DNA of 64,000 bases from Algoriphagus sp. (GTDB lineage Bacteria; Bacteroidota; Bacteroidia; Cytophagales; Cyclobacteriaceae), in the NCBI RefSeq assembly GCF_030694375.1, contig NZ_JAUXYL010000026.1, positions 186,001-250,000 of the forward strand, read 5' to 3'. Below the pieces are notes generated by a model that ran no database searches, was not told the origin of the DNA, and saw only the letters and a list, made by a program, of their open reading frames with translations. Position numbers and translations under genes: made by a program. Shown piece by piece: positions 43,701-52,133 of the stretch. Within the stretch, counting starts at the first letter, position 1. The number at the start of each line of letters is the position of its first letter.

Positions 43701-45789
43701 CAATTGCCCCACCTTTATTCGGTGTGATAATCCAATCTTCCCCTTGTGTATACACGGTAGAATATGCACTTCCATAGTCACAGCCATTGAAAAGCATAAT
43801 AGGATACTTCCCTTTGTTGGCATAGCCTAAGGTGGGGTCAGAGGCAAACCCAATCTCAATATCAATGATGGTCGGTGCACCATGGCCAAAGAAGGTCAAC
43901 ATGGATCGCCCTTCATTGAGATCCCCTGAGATATCGATCACTTCCACTACTGAATTGGACCGTTTACGATAGGTCGTCACCTTTCCTCCCAAAAATGGCC
44001 CCTCAGCCAGGGCTTTAAAACCATTCAAAAAACTGAAATAGCGCTCCAATTCAAATTCAGAGACTCCTCCACTGAGGTGGATCAATTCTTTTTGCCAGGG
44101 CTCGCTCACTCCCACCTGATCTTTTTCGATTGCTTTGTCCAGGTAATCGGAGAGTTGCTGCGCGTTTTTGCCTGGGATCCTGCCTACTGCCATTGCGGGA
44201 ACCTCAGGATTTTCGGCATCTAAGCCTAAGACATACACATTGTCAGAAAAGGGATACCCTCCCACAGGTACCAGATCCTGGAAGGCAAAGGCCTCCGGAG
44301 ATTTCCTGTAGAAAACGTTCTGATTATTGAGTCTACCCTGGGAAAAAACAGCAATTGATCTTGCAGCCAACAACATATGCGTTGGCTTATGGACAGGATA
44401 GTAGGCTCTCAGAAATTCGTACAGGGCAACCGGAGATTTTTCCCCATATCCAAACTGATCATAGAGCTCCTCCATTCTCACAGTAAGCGTATCAAATCCA
44501 CCCCCTAAGGCAGAGGCACGATGCTGGGCATACATTTTTAATGGATTGGCATATTTTGAACTTGCCTTTTCCAATTCCCTATGACCTACAATGATGTAAT
44601 TCGAGGCTTGGGTCAGGTAATTTCGAAATTTTACTTTTTGCATGGTCCCCACAGCGATCACAGTTCCCTCAGGCTGAATCCAGATTTTACTGGATTGGCC
44701 GGGTACTGCGGCGGTGAAACTCATGGCTGTGCCGACTTTGGATACCTGTACTTTTTGGGGGTTGTGAAGATCAGTCACATCTACAGCGACATAATTATTT
44801 TGGACCTGATTGATCACTGCCCGCTGACTTCCCGGAGGAAAGATCATTTGACGGGGCCCAAAATCTCCAGCTTGAATAGGTTTCCTATACGTAATTTTGG
44901 CGTATGCAATCGAAACATTATCCACAGATTGTGGCCCCTGAGGCAGGACTTTCACAATCAAAGAGCCATTTGCATTAAAATCGCTCATCTGCAAATCCAA
45001 ACTGAGCTGAGGGTATTCAAAGCCGGTAAAACTGGCTTGGGTCAACGTGCGCTGAGTCCCTGTGAGCGGACCGGCACTGATCGTAACCAGATGGGGGTTT
45101 TCAGACCTTCCTACCAATCCGATTTCCAGTTTGGCAGTTCCTGAGTTACTAATGGTCCCCAAGCCGGAAAACGGCATATCCCTTGCTGCCCCTTTGGTAA
45201 TCTGGACTCCCATCCATCCTTGGCCAATGTCATAGCTCGAAAGTCTAAATCCTAGCGTATAGGCTCTTCCCAAGGAATATTGATCCGAAAAGACTTGGAG
45301 CTGTTCTGTTTCGAAACCGGAAACAAGAGGGAGGTTTGAAGCAGGCACTGGTCTTTGACTCATCCGTTTTCCGGGTGTACCCGGAGTGACAGTGAGGAAA
45401 AATGCCGTGGTATCAGTATAGGTATTGTAATATGGATTTGGGATAGTAGAAAACTTGGTGTAGAGTTTTTTGTCCAGCTCGGCATCGTTTCGTATCCCAT
45501 AAAAATCAATAAAGTCTTGCGGATCCAGTTTGCCGTCACCTTCTCCTTCCACATGGATTGCTACTTCTTTTCCCCGGTGAAAAACCCGGATCATCCGAGG
45601 ATCCAAGTTGGAGGTATTGAGTCCCGAAGCTTGAAGTGAATTGGCTGAAATCCGATAAATTCCGTCTTGAGCCGTCGGAATCTTGTAGTAGGTCAAGGAG
45701 TAGTCATACCATACAGGTTCCTGAGCTTTCACAGATGTCAAAGCAAAAATCAAAATCAAACTGGTCAGCAAAGTCTTTATGAGTCTCAT
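40765..45789 (-). CDS. porU2: Type IX secretion C25-family sortase-like protein PorU2
   Basis: A 1674-residue protein. A signal peptide (MRLIKTLLTSLILIFALTSVKAQ) is followed by a beta-rich N-terminal region and a gingipain-type C25 domain with catalytic H636 in FFGHGAP and C670 in LFNGCDYGS. Long beta-sandwich regions and a C-terminal type IX sorting domain close the protein (NFYPYPNPFSTSVRF... ANGVYIYRVLI, about residues 1590-1674). PorU removes the C-terminal signal of exported proteins and attaches them to lipopolysaccharide. PorU2 is a longer paralogue of Cytophagales. I start at 45789, which gives an ATGA overlap with porV2. Confidence 0.85.
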   Translation of the reverse strand: MRLIKTLLTSLILIFALTSVKAQEPVWYDYSLTYYKIPTAQDGIYRISANSLQASGLNTSNLDPRMIRVFHRGKEVAIHVEGEGDGKLDPQDFIDFYGIRNDAELDKKLYTKFSTIPNPYYNTYTDTTAFFLTVTPGTPGKRMSQRPVPASNLPLVSGFETEQLQVFSDQYSLGRAYTLGFRLSSYDIGQGWMGVQITKGAARDMPFSGLGTISNSGTAKLEIGLVGRSENPHLVTISAGPLTGTQRTLTQASFTGFEYPQLSLDLQMSDFNANGSLIVKVLPQGPQSVDNVSIAYAKITYRKPIQAGDFGPRQMIFPPGSQRAVINQVQNNYVAVDVTDLHNPQKVQVSKVGTAMSFTAAVPGQSSKIWIQPEGTVIAVGTMQKVKFRNYLTQASNYIIVGHRELEKASSKYANPLKMYAQHRASALGGGFDTLTVRMEELYDQFGYGEKSPVALYEFLRAYYPVHKPTHMLLAARSIAVFSQGRLNNQNVFYRKSPEAFAFQDLVPVGGYPFSDNVYVLGLDAENPEVPAMAVGRIPGKNAQQLSDYLDKAIEKDQVGVSEPWQKELIHLSGGVSEFELERYFSFLNGFKALAEGPFLGGKVTTYRKRSNSVVEVIDISGDLNEGRSMLTFFGHGAPTIIDIEIGFASDPTLGYANKGKYPIMLFNGCDYGSAYSTVYTQGEDWIITPNKGGAIVMANTSIGVDVYLRRYSDLFYSSAFADSTLIYRTIGEVKMEAEKNFINLYGTNPLNYSHMEQMVMLGDPAIRIFPANKADYALKVEEVSLGTFDDSPLSAISDSLKLSFLVRNLGIVNPDSLNFKIDRRLPDGTMLSFDPVKISSISRSDTVVFSIPNFLLDAAGENQFTIALNTERTVPEMTFANNVITYTAFIPLSGTVNLFPTDFGIVNQKELKLITQAPGKLTESRTLIVQMDTTINFNSAFRKEIRSTTSGLVEWPVSLLAGNDSTTYYWRSRYQDPKVGETDAWTNSSFSFIPNTGNGWTQRVEDQLDQSQLENLELDQARKSWQYVQQKSSIEVFTVGSGVDSLNFRNTQFYLDNIPQIIDNVNNANSRLCPNGSIGLVAIDQKTLLPYLAVPVPGFDILDSRACGRVPQMIQSIQNAWITTPGNTILQDYVRGVKEGDYVVIFTVGSVNFDAWPDRAYQSLRAFGANEATLRALKTGDPYILYGRKGMRAGESIEIVGNPNFTQPASKQTLSFTTALEGYFTNGVILSPRIGPASSWERFFQNVNARNWINEEEFTRFDILGVAEDGQQRVLVENTLDKEIDLSFINPLSYPYLRLRYSMKDEKSTKPAQLDKWQVNFEGVPEGVLLEKNPGDRIRLREGQSAKIDFIFKNISLYNFSDSIQVDWKMTNITTKKSENFTKKFPALKAGEQFEFTVEFNSIGRAGETELEVFANPRIQREQTFRNNMIDLGVAFVVEGDNSTSLLDVNFDGIYIMDGDLVSPNVMVTALLKNDQTLLYKRDTLGMEIFLKKNCEGCQFAKVNFSNPNLTWSPASASESFRVSFIPGPLEDGLYTLRITNEDSPQPYEITFEVVNESQITNFYPYPNPFSTSVRFVFTLTGAEIPDEIKIQIMTVTGKVVREILQNELGPIRIGNNITEYAWDGKDEFGDQLANGVYIYRVLIRKNGQFMEHRPTAGDRGFTKGYGKMYLLR

Positions 45790-46904
45790 CTTTCCCAAGA
45801 TTTAAATTTCCTGAAGTCTGAAGAAATCTTCTCCAAACTCACCTTTACACTGAAAATATGGGAATAAGGACTCTCCGAAACGTCTCCCAAATCTGAAAGG
45901 GCATAATCAATCTGAAACCGCTCACTTAGAATGACACCTATGCCTGCTGCCGGCAGAAAGTTTAACGATTCATTTCCCTGAAAATCTTTGATGTATTGAA
46001 AATTGCTGACACCGCCCCGGACAAATACCAGCTGTTTGAAGCCCAGTTCCAGACCAAATTTTGGATCAATGCTGAATGCAGAAGATGAAATCACGGTATT
46101 TCGAGCCCCGTCAAATGTGGTTTCCAGATCCAATGCAGTCAATAAATTGAATTTTTCACCAAGTTTCCAATCATACGCGATACTGGCGATTGCCTTGGGA
46201 AGAGTGATTTCAACTGTATTTAAGGGCACTTCATTATTGGTTTGCGCATAGACTTCGCGAACCAATTCCGCATTATGAGTCCAGGCATTATAAGTGGTAG
46301 TAATATCCCGGACCATGAGTCCGATGGTCATGCGCTTTTGGATGTAAAGTCCTCCCAGGTCCAACCCAAAACCCCATGCCTGTGCAAACTTCCCCACGTT
46401 CCGATGAACGACCTTTGCATTTGCCCCCAACTTAATCTTATCTGAAATGTCCCTTGCAAAACTGAGAAGCAGGGCATAATCCGCAGCATTGAAAAACTGG
46501 ATATTGTTGTAATTAAGTGCGCCATTGGCATCGTAAAGAAATCGCGTATCGGGGATATCATCCACGCCAAAGCGGATCAAAGAAACTGCTACTTGGTTTT
46601 GATTCCCTATCGGGGTGCTAAACCCCAAATAATCATATTGGGCAATCCCTGCAAAGTATTCCGCGTGCATCAGGGAAAATTCATACTGGTGCCGGATACC
46701 GGTAAGTGCAGCAGGATTCCAATACGCAGCAGTCACATCCCGAACCGCCCCGACTTGCGCCCCGCCCATTCCCAAGGCTCTTGCCCCAACTCCGATGCTT
46801 AGAAATTCATTGGAATATTTGGGGGTCAGGCTCTGAGAAAAGACTTCCCCTGCCCAAAAGACCTGAAAACAAAACAAACAAGTAGCGCATAAAAATTTCA
46901 CCAT
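45786..46904 (-). CDS. porV2: PorV/PorQ-family outer-membrane protein PorV2
   Basis: A 372-residue protein from the ATG at 46904, which gives a clean signal peptide (MVKFLCATCLFCFQVFWAGEVFSQ). A 14-strand FadL-like barrel follows, with the PorV signature LSIGVGARALGMGGAQVGAVRDVTAAYWNPAAL. In the type IX system PorV binds substrates after the SprA translocon and passes them to the sortase PorU. The pairing with porU2, with a 4-base overlap, makes the two a unit. An upstream TTG at 46934 would put ten residues before the signal. Confidence 0.85.
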   Translation of the reverse strand: MVKFLCATCLFCFQVFWAGEVFSQSLTPKYSNEFLSIGVGARALGMGGAQVGAVRDVTAAYWNPAALTGIRHQYEFSLMHAEYFAGIAQYDYLGFSTPIGNQNQVAVSLIRFGVDDIPDTRFLYDANGALNYNNIQFFNAADYALLLSFARDISDKIKLGANAKVVHRNVGKFAQAWGFGLDLGGLYIQKRMTIGLMVRDITTTYNAWTHNAELVREVYAQTNNEVPLNTVEITLPKAIASIAYDWKLGEKFNLLTALDLETTFDGARNTVISSSAFSIDPKFGLELGFKQLVFVRGGVSNFQYIKDFQGNESLNFLPAAGIGVILSERFQIDYALSDLGDVSESPYSHIFSVKVSLEKISSDFRKFKSWER

Positions 46905-46934
46905 ATTCAATTTCACAAGCCCAAAATAATTCAA

Positions 46935-47274
46935 TTTAAAAAACTCCGAACTAGCCTAGGTGTTTTTAATTCAATCAATTGCACTGAAATGTACACCATC
47001 GGACACTTTAATGTCACATTGCTGAACATATTATTTGATTTGGATATCAGAAATCTAAGGTGTCGAAAAAACACAAGAATTTTTTCAAATAAATAAAATA
47101 TCAACTGAGTCCATTTTGAAGGCCCTTTTTAGAAAGTGTAGTATCCCCGGTTGATAGTTTTAACAAGGAATCAGGTTATACAAGGTAGCTTGGAAAAGAT
47201 TGGTATCATTTTTCTTTGAAGACTGGTAATAGAAAGGAAAAATATTCTCCGAAAGGATACCTAATCACCATACC
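46935..47274. other. Divergent intergenic region between porV2 and padR
   Basis: A 340-base AT-rich spacer without a gene. No exact TTG-N19-TAnnTTTG promoter is visible on either strand, and no repeats are seen. Confidence 0.4.
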
Positions 47275-47604
47275 ATGAACGTCGCCAACACACAGATTCA
47301 AATGCGCAAAGGACTCCTGGAGTTTTGCGTGTTGCACATCATCTCACGGGGCGAGGTCTATACTTCAGATCTGATCGAAGAGCTGACTCAAGCTCAGATG
47401 ATCGTGGTCGAGGGAACCCTCTACCCCCTGCTCAATCGGCTGAAATCTGCCGAACTTGTCACTTATCGCTGGGTCGAATCCGAATCCGGGCCACCTCGAA
47501 AATATTACTTGATCACCGAAGAAGGAAAAAAATTCCTGCTCACCCTCTCGGAAACCTGGACTTCATTGGTCAATTCTACAACTGAAATCATGGCTAAGAA
47601 TTGA
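47275..47604 (+). CDS. PadR-family transcriptional regulator
   Basis: A 109-residue winged-helix protein: MRKGLLEFCVLHIISRGEVYTSDLIEEL, then MIVVEGTLYPLLNRLKSAELVTYRWVESESGPPRKYYLIT. This is the short PadR type (PadR-s2), with the basic wing intact. It usually represses an adjacent membrane-stress gene, which is the PspC gene 30 bases downstream. Binding site unknown. Confidence 0.93.
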   Translation: MNVANTQIQMRKGLLEFCVLHIISRGEVYTSDLIEELTQAQMIVVEGTLYPLLNRLKSAELVTYRWVESESGPPRKYYLITEEGKKFLLTLSETWTSLVNSTTEIMAKN

Positions 47605-47634
47605 TCCTGAAGCAACCCTAAAAACAGAATTAAA

Positions 47635-49590
47635 ATGAAAAAGACGATAAGCATCAACATCAGCGGCATCCTTTTCCACATCGAAGAAGACGGCTACGAC
47701 ACCTTGCGAAAGTACCTGGATGCAATCAACAGGCACTTTTCAAGCTATAAAGACAATCAGGAAATCATCTCTGACATCGAAAACAGAATTGCGGAAATTT
47801 TCCTGAGCAATCTGAAAAATAACAAACAGGTCATCACCGCTGAAAATGTCGATAAACTCATTGAAAAGATGGGTACCATCGCTGACTTCACGGCAGTGGA
47901 AGAAGAAAAGGAGGAGCCTGTCGAAGAAAATTCCCATAGAGAGGAAGACTTCTATAAGTATGTAACCCCTCCAGGCAGCGAACCAGGCGGCTACAAAAAA
48001 CTCAAGCGACTGGAAAACAAGAAAATTCTTGGCGGCGTGTGTGCCGGAATCGCCAACTATTTGGCTGTAGATCCCCTATGGATCAGGCTGATCGCTATTC
48101 TGCTTTTATTCAGCGGCAACCTCAATTTGAAATTTGGCATTTTTGACATCCTCCCTTTTGACAACTTCCGGTTCAATCTGGGCTTTGGCTTTTTCGCCAT
48201 AGTCGCCTACATCGTCTTGTGGGTCATCTTACCGGTTTCTTATGAGCTGATGGAAGACAGCAAAATCAAAAAGCTCTTTAGAAACCCCGACGACAAGGTT
48301 TTGGGAGGAGTGTCCAGTGGTTTGGCAGCCTATTTTGGGGTAGAGGTTCTTTATGTAAGACTTGCATTTGTGTTATTGGCCTTTGCAGGAGGATCGGGGA
48401 TTTTGATTTACCTGATTCTCTGGATCATCACACCGGTGGCAAGTTCAATCACAGAGCGGATCAAAATGAAAGGTGGAGAAATCACGCTGGACAGCATTGA
48501 CTCCACGATCAAGGAGAGTATCAATCCTGTTCCACCGCAGCCTGAGTCCCAAGCCAGAAAAATTCTGATGGCACCTTTCCGGGTTTTAGGAAAAGTAATA
48601 GACGCTCTGGGATCAGCCTTGGGCCCTTTGGGGACATTTATCGGAACGGTCATTCGAATCATCTTTGGCTTGATCATTTTCTTCATTGGGCTTTCCTTGA
48701 CCATAGCTCCTCTCGCAGCATTGGCCGCATACTTCGGGATCTCAGACTCTGATTACAGAGCCTTGATAGAAAATTTCCCGGTGGAATTGTTCACAGATAT
48801 GGTTCCACTCTGGCTGGTCATCTCCAGCATGGGATTGATCATCATTCCGGGTATCATCATACTCTTGCTAGGCCTAAGTGTGCTGGCGCAAAAGAATCTC
48901 ATCGGAGCGAGATTTGGTTTGGTAGCATTGGGATTGTGGCTGCTTTGTGTTGGAATTTCTCTTTTCCAGATTCCAAAAATTGTAGCACAGTTTAAGGAAG
49001 ACAATTGGTATAAAACTGAAAGCCAACTTTCTGTCACACCCGGCACCTTGATCCTCAAGCTGAATGAGGCGGAAGATGATCCTACCTTTAACCATGTCAA
49101 CCTCAAAATCGAAGGCAAAGCAGATTCCTTGGTCACCCTTAAAGAAGAATATTTCTCAAGGGGCCGAACCAAGTCCGAGGCTTTGGCCAATGCGCAGGGT
49201 TTTAAGTACTCCTATGCAGTGATGGATTCTGTGGTGATTTTCGACGAAGGATTTGACATCAGCAGTTTGGATCAGTTCAGAGACCAAAAGGTAAACCTGA
49301 CACTTCAGATTCCATATGAGCGCCCATTCATTATGGAGCGGTCACTTCTTGACATTCTCAGAAACACCATTTACACCAATGGATACCGCTCCTCAGACGT
49401 AAGATCCACGACAGTTTGGGTCTTCAATGAAGCCGGTCTGGTTTGCCTTACCTGCGGGAGAAAAGACAATAGCACCGAAGATTGGGATAGGGAAGAAAAG
49501 GATAAAATACAACTGGACTCTCTGAGCAAGGCTAAAATTGACAGTGCAACCCGGGCAAAATTTGCTGATGCATTCTTTATGAAAGATTAA
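47635..49590 (+). CDS. Tandem PspC-domain membrane protein
   Basis: A 651-residue protein. A cytoplasmic N-terminal part (MKKTISINISGILFHIEEDG) precedes two PspC domains, at about residues 125-200 (KILGGVCAGIANYLAVDPLWIRLIA) and 220-270 (KVLGGVSSGLAAYFGVEVLYVRLAF). Four further membrane segments and a large periplasmic C-terminal domain follow. PspC proteins sense envelope stress and can be toxic when free. Pairing with PadR just upstream is a common Bacteroidota arrangement and implies PadR-controlled expression. Confidence 0.9.
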   Translation: MKKTISINISGILFHIEEDGYDTLRKYLDAINRHFSSYKDNQEIISDIENRIAEIFLSNLKNNKQVITAENVDKLIEKMGTIADFTAVEEEKEEPVEENSHREEDFYKYVTPPGSEPGGYKKLKRLENKKILGGVCAGIANYLAVDPLWIRLIAILLLFSGNLNLKFGIFDILPFDNFRFNLGFGFFAIVAYIVLWVILPVSYELMEDSKIKKLFRNPDDKVLGGVSSGLAAYFGVEVLYVRLAFVLLAFAGGSGILIYLILWIITPVASSITERIKMKGGEITLDSIDSTIKESINPVPPQPESQARKILMAPFRVLGKVIDALGSALGPLGTFIGTVIRIIFGLIIFFIGLSLTIAPLAALAAYFGISDSDYRALIENFPVELFTDMVPLWLVISSMGLIIIPGIIILLLGLSVLAQKNLIGARFGLVALGLWLLCVGISLFQIPKIVAQFKEDNWYKTESQLSVTPGTLILKLNEAEDDPTFNHVNLKIEGKADSLVTLKEEYFSRGRTKSEALANAQGFKYSYAVMDSVVIFDEGFDISSLDQFRDQKVNLTLQIPYERPFIMERSLLDILRNTIYTNGYRSSDVRSTTVWVFNEAGLVCLTCGRKDNSTEDWDREEKDKIQLDSLSKAKIDSATRAKFADAFFMKD

Positions 49591-49612
49591 CTTAATTGAA
49601 GGTATAAATAAG

Positions 49613-49643
49613 AAAGAGGCGCCATTAGGTGCCTCTTTTTTTG
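49613..49643 (+). terminator. Terminator between the PspC gene and the beta-CASP gene
   Basis: An 11-base-pair stem (49613-49623 with 49628-49638, one G-U pair) with a 4-base loop and a T run. The start codon at 49665 of the next gene is only about 22 bases later, so that gene needs another promoter or reads through. Confidence 0.75.
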
Positions 49644-49664
49644 TACCTTCTAAACAAAAAAGAA

Positions 49665-51065
49665 ATGGACGTTACTGCAAGATTTTTGGGCGGCTCCGGA
49701 GCTGTTACCGGTTCTAAATATCTTATCGACTTGGGAGATTTTGAATTCTTGGTGGATTGTGGGCTTTTTCAAGGACGTAAGGAACTCAGAGAACGAAACT
49801 GGGACAAATTTCCCACACCGGTGGACGAGTTGGATTGTGTCATATTGACCCATGCTCACCTGGACCACATTGGCTATCTGCCCCGATTGGTGAAGCAGGG
49901 ATTCAGAGGACCAATTTATTGCACGGAAGCCAGTGAAGAATTGGCGAAAATTCTTCTTTTGGATTCAGGTAAGCTACAGGAGGAAGAAGCCGAGTTTGCC
50001 CGTAAGAAAGGCTACTCCCGCCATGAAGATCCGCAGCCCCTATACACCATAGAAGATGCCGAAGCCGTCTTTCCGATGCTTACTCCCAAGCCTTTTGATC
50101 GGGCCTTTTCGATTCACCCCGGAGTCGATGTGACCTTCTTCCATGCAGGGCATATTCTCGGAGCTTCCATCGTCAAAGTGGTCTTAAAAGGTGAATCTCA
50201 AACCAAAAAACTGGTCTTTTCCGGAGACTTGGGGAGATATCATGACCCCTTACTTTTCCCTCCAACACGTATTCCCAAAGGAGATATTGTTTGGATGGAA
50301 TCGACCTATGGAGATCGAAACGCCCCTCCTACCAAGCCTGAGGAAGAGCTTGCCCGCGCAATTAGGGACACGTTCGACAGAGTTGGTTTGGTGATTATTC
50401 CAGCCTTTGCCGTTGGCAGGACTCAACTCATACTGTATCACCTTTACCAATTGATGAAAAAGGGTAAAATCCCCAAAGTGCCGATTTTTCTGGATAGTCC
50501 TATGGCCATCGATACAACCAAGCTTTACTTGGATTTCCATACCGACCATCGCCTCTCAGCTATGATTGAGGAGGAACATGAGCATGCGTATAAGCATCCT
50601 CAACTCCATTATTATCAAAAACGGGAGCAGTCCATGTCTTTGAACGAGTTTAAGGGTCGGGCTATCATTATATCAGCAAGTGGAATGGCAACAGGAGGAC
50701 GTGTACTCCACCATCTTTTTCATCACTTGCCGCATGAAAAAAACGGAGTAATCATAGCAGGATTTCAGGCCGAAGGAACCCGCGGAAGAAGGTTACTCAA
50801 TGGAGAGCCTACTGTCAGAATCTATGGAAATGAGGTCCCCGTCAAAGCGAAAATCTATCCAATTGAAGGGCTATCCGCTCATGCCGATCAATCCGAATTA
50901 ATGGATTGGGCTGAGGGATTTTGTGAGAAGCCCAAAATGGTATTTATTGTGCATGGAGAGCAGCTTAGCGCTGAGACTTTAGCCCAGAAATTAAAGGATG
51001 AATTAGACTGGAACACCATAGTCCCACAATATTTGGAATCATTTGTGCTGTTCGAGGGAATTTAA
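49665..51065 (+). CDS. Beta-CASP metallo-beta-lactamase-fold hydrolase
   Basis: A 466-residue protein with the metal motif HAHLDH (H63, H65, D67, H68), GHILGASIV and SGDLGRYHD in the MBL part. The beta-CASP insert follows, with PAFAVGRTQLILYHL and SASGMATGGRVLHHL, and the terminal VHGE motif. Relatives process RNA or act as exonucleases (RNase J/CPSF type). The start ATG at 49665 is chosen over an open frame from 49629, which lies inside the terminator. It is cytoplasmic. Confidence 0.88.
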   Translation: MDVTARFLGGSGAVTGSKYLIDLGDFEFLVDCGLFQGRKELRERNWDKFPTPVDELDCVILTHAHLDHIGYLPRLVKQGFRGPIYCTEASEELAKILLLDSGKLQEEEAEFARKKGYSRHEDPQPLYTIEDAEAVFPMLTPKPFDRAFSIHPGVDVTFFHAGHILGASIVKVVLKGESQTKKLVFSGDLGRYHDPLLFPPTRIPKGDIVWMESTYGDRNAPPTKPEEELARAIRDTFDRVGLVIIPAFAVGRTQLILYHLYQLMKKGKIPKVPIFLDSPMAIDTTKLYLDFHTDHRLSAMIEEEHEHAYKHPQLHYYQKREQSMSLNEFKGRAIIISASGMATGGRVLHHLFHHLPHEKNGVIIAGFQAEGTRGRRLLNGEPTVRIYGNEVPVKAKIYPIEGLSAHADQSELMDWAEGFCEKPKMVFIVHGEQLSAETLAQKLKDELDWNTIVPQYLESFVLFEGI

Positions 51066-51503
51066 GGAGTCACTAGGGGATAAGGTTTTCCGGGATGGAA
51101 TTTGCTTTCCATAAGCGAAAGGAGTAAGAAGGCCGGAGCCGGAAGGTGTCTTATTCCTGCGTTTCAATCTTAACCCTTGACAATTTAAAGCTGCCTAAGG
51201 TTATGGATATTCACACTTATTAGATATTGGAATGAAATCGAGCCTGTCTGCTACAGGCAGGCCTGCCTGTAGCAGACAGGCATGACTAAAAAGTCACACA
51301 CTGGGATGATTATTCTCTATGCGAGATTCCCTGTCCGAATACAGGTGGGCATATGGCCTTTGAAAAACAAATTATAAACAGATGAAATCGAGCCTGCCTG
51401 AGGTGACACACAGAGAGATGCCCCGAGCTATCGGGGAATCCATGCGAGATTCCCTGTCCGAATACAGGCGGGCATCTGACCTATTAAAACAAATTTTAAA
51501 CAG
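51066..51503. repeat. Duplicated leader region with a perfect 40-bp palindrome
   Basis: Two copies of a leader-like sequence lie before the lipoprotein gene: copy A at 51232-51381 and copy B at 51382-51503. Shared blocks include ATGAAATCGAGCCTG, GCGAGATTCCCTGTCCGAAT and ACAAATT..AAACAG, the last directly before the gene start. Copy A has a perfect 40-base palindrome at 51242-51281; copy B lacks most of it and has a CCCCGA-GCTA-TCGGGG hairpin at 51421-51436 instead. No coding capacity. Confidence 0.85.
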
Positions 51504-51968
51504 ATGAAAAGATTTTTGTTTTTAGCCTCGCTTCTTTCTGCCGGATTTCTGTTTCTGAGCTGCAAACCCCTAAAACCTGAAGGTCAGGGGATCACCGGCA
51601 CAGTCACTTGGATAGAAGGGAATCAAATGCCCATGATTACAGAAAGTGGAAAAGCAGCTCCCAAAACGACTCCTAAACCTATAAAAAGGACAATAAGAAT
51701 TTATCCATTGACTAAATTCTCTGACTTAAAAATGGAAGATGGTCTATTCACTGCTATAGCTTCAAAACCAATCACCGAGGTAGAATCCGACAAGCAGGGA
51801 AAATATTCCATTCAACTCAGTCCGGGAAGGTATTCAGTTTTCATTGTGGAAGAGAATGGCCTCTTTGCGAATATCTTCGACGGGGAAGGAAATGTGCAGC
51901 CTGTGACGGTCAAGGAAAACGAATGGACACTTTTGGATGTGGAGGTTAATTACAAGGCGGTGTATTGA
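51504..51968 (+). CDS. Lipoprotein with carboxypeptidase-regulatory-like domain
   Basis: A 154-residue protein with a lipobox (FLFLSCKP, Cys at about residue 20) after a hydrophobic signal. The mature part starts EGQGITGTVTWIEGNQMP, and QGKYSIQLSPGRYSVFIVEENG is the Ig-like carboxypeptidase-regulatory fold found in surface proteins. It has no enzymatic motif. The leader before it is duplicated, and the start codon recurs in copy A as a decoy ATGAAA. It ends before a bidirectional terminator. Confidence 0.7.
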   Translation: MKRFLFLASLLSAGFLFLSCKPLKPEGQGITGTVTWIEGNQMPMITESGKAAPKTTPKPIKRTIRIYPLTKFSDLKMEDGLFTAIASKPITEVESDKQGKYSIQLSPGRYSVFIVEENGLFANIFDGEGNVQPVTVKENEWTLLDVEVNYKAVY

Positions 51969-52077
51969 AAAATGGAATTTGGTTAAAGCCCGATCGCGGA
52001 ATTAATTTTCAAGGAATGGGCAAAAGCCACAATCCTATTTACAGGAGAACCAAAAAATATCCCTGACAAGGGCACAA

Positions 52078-52110
52078 AAAAAGCTCCGGAATTCATATCC
52101 GGAGCTTTTT
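52078..52110. terminator. Bidirectional terminator between the lipoprotein gene and clpC
   Basis: A perfect 13-base-pair stem (52078-52090 with 52098-52110) with a 7-base loop. It is flanked by A before and T after, so it serves both convergent genes. Confidence 0.9.
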
Positions 52111-52133
52111 GATTTTATTTTTCCCGCTGAATA

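Noticed and set aside
49629..49664. Earlier start of the beta-CASP protein
   Set aside because: The extension is encoded by the arm and tail of the preceding terminator.
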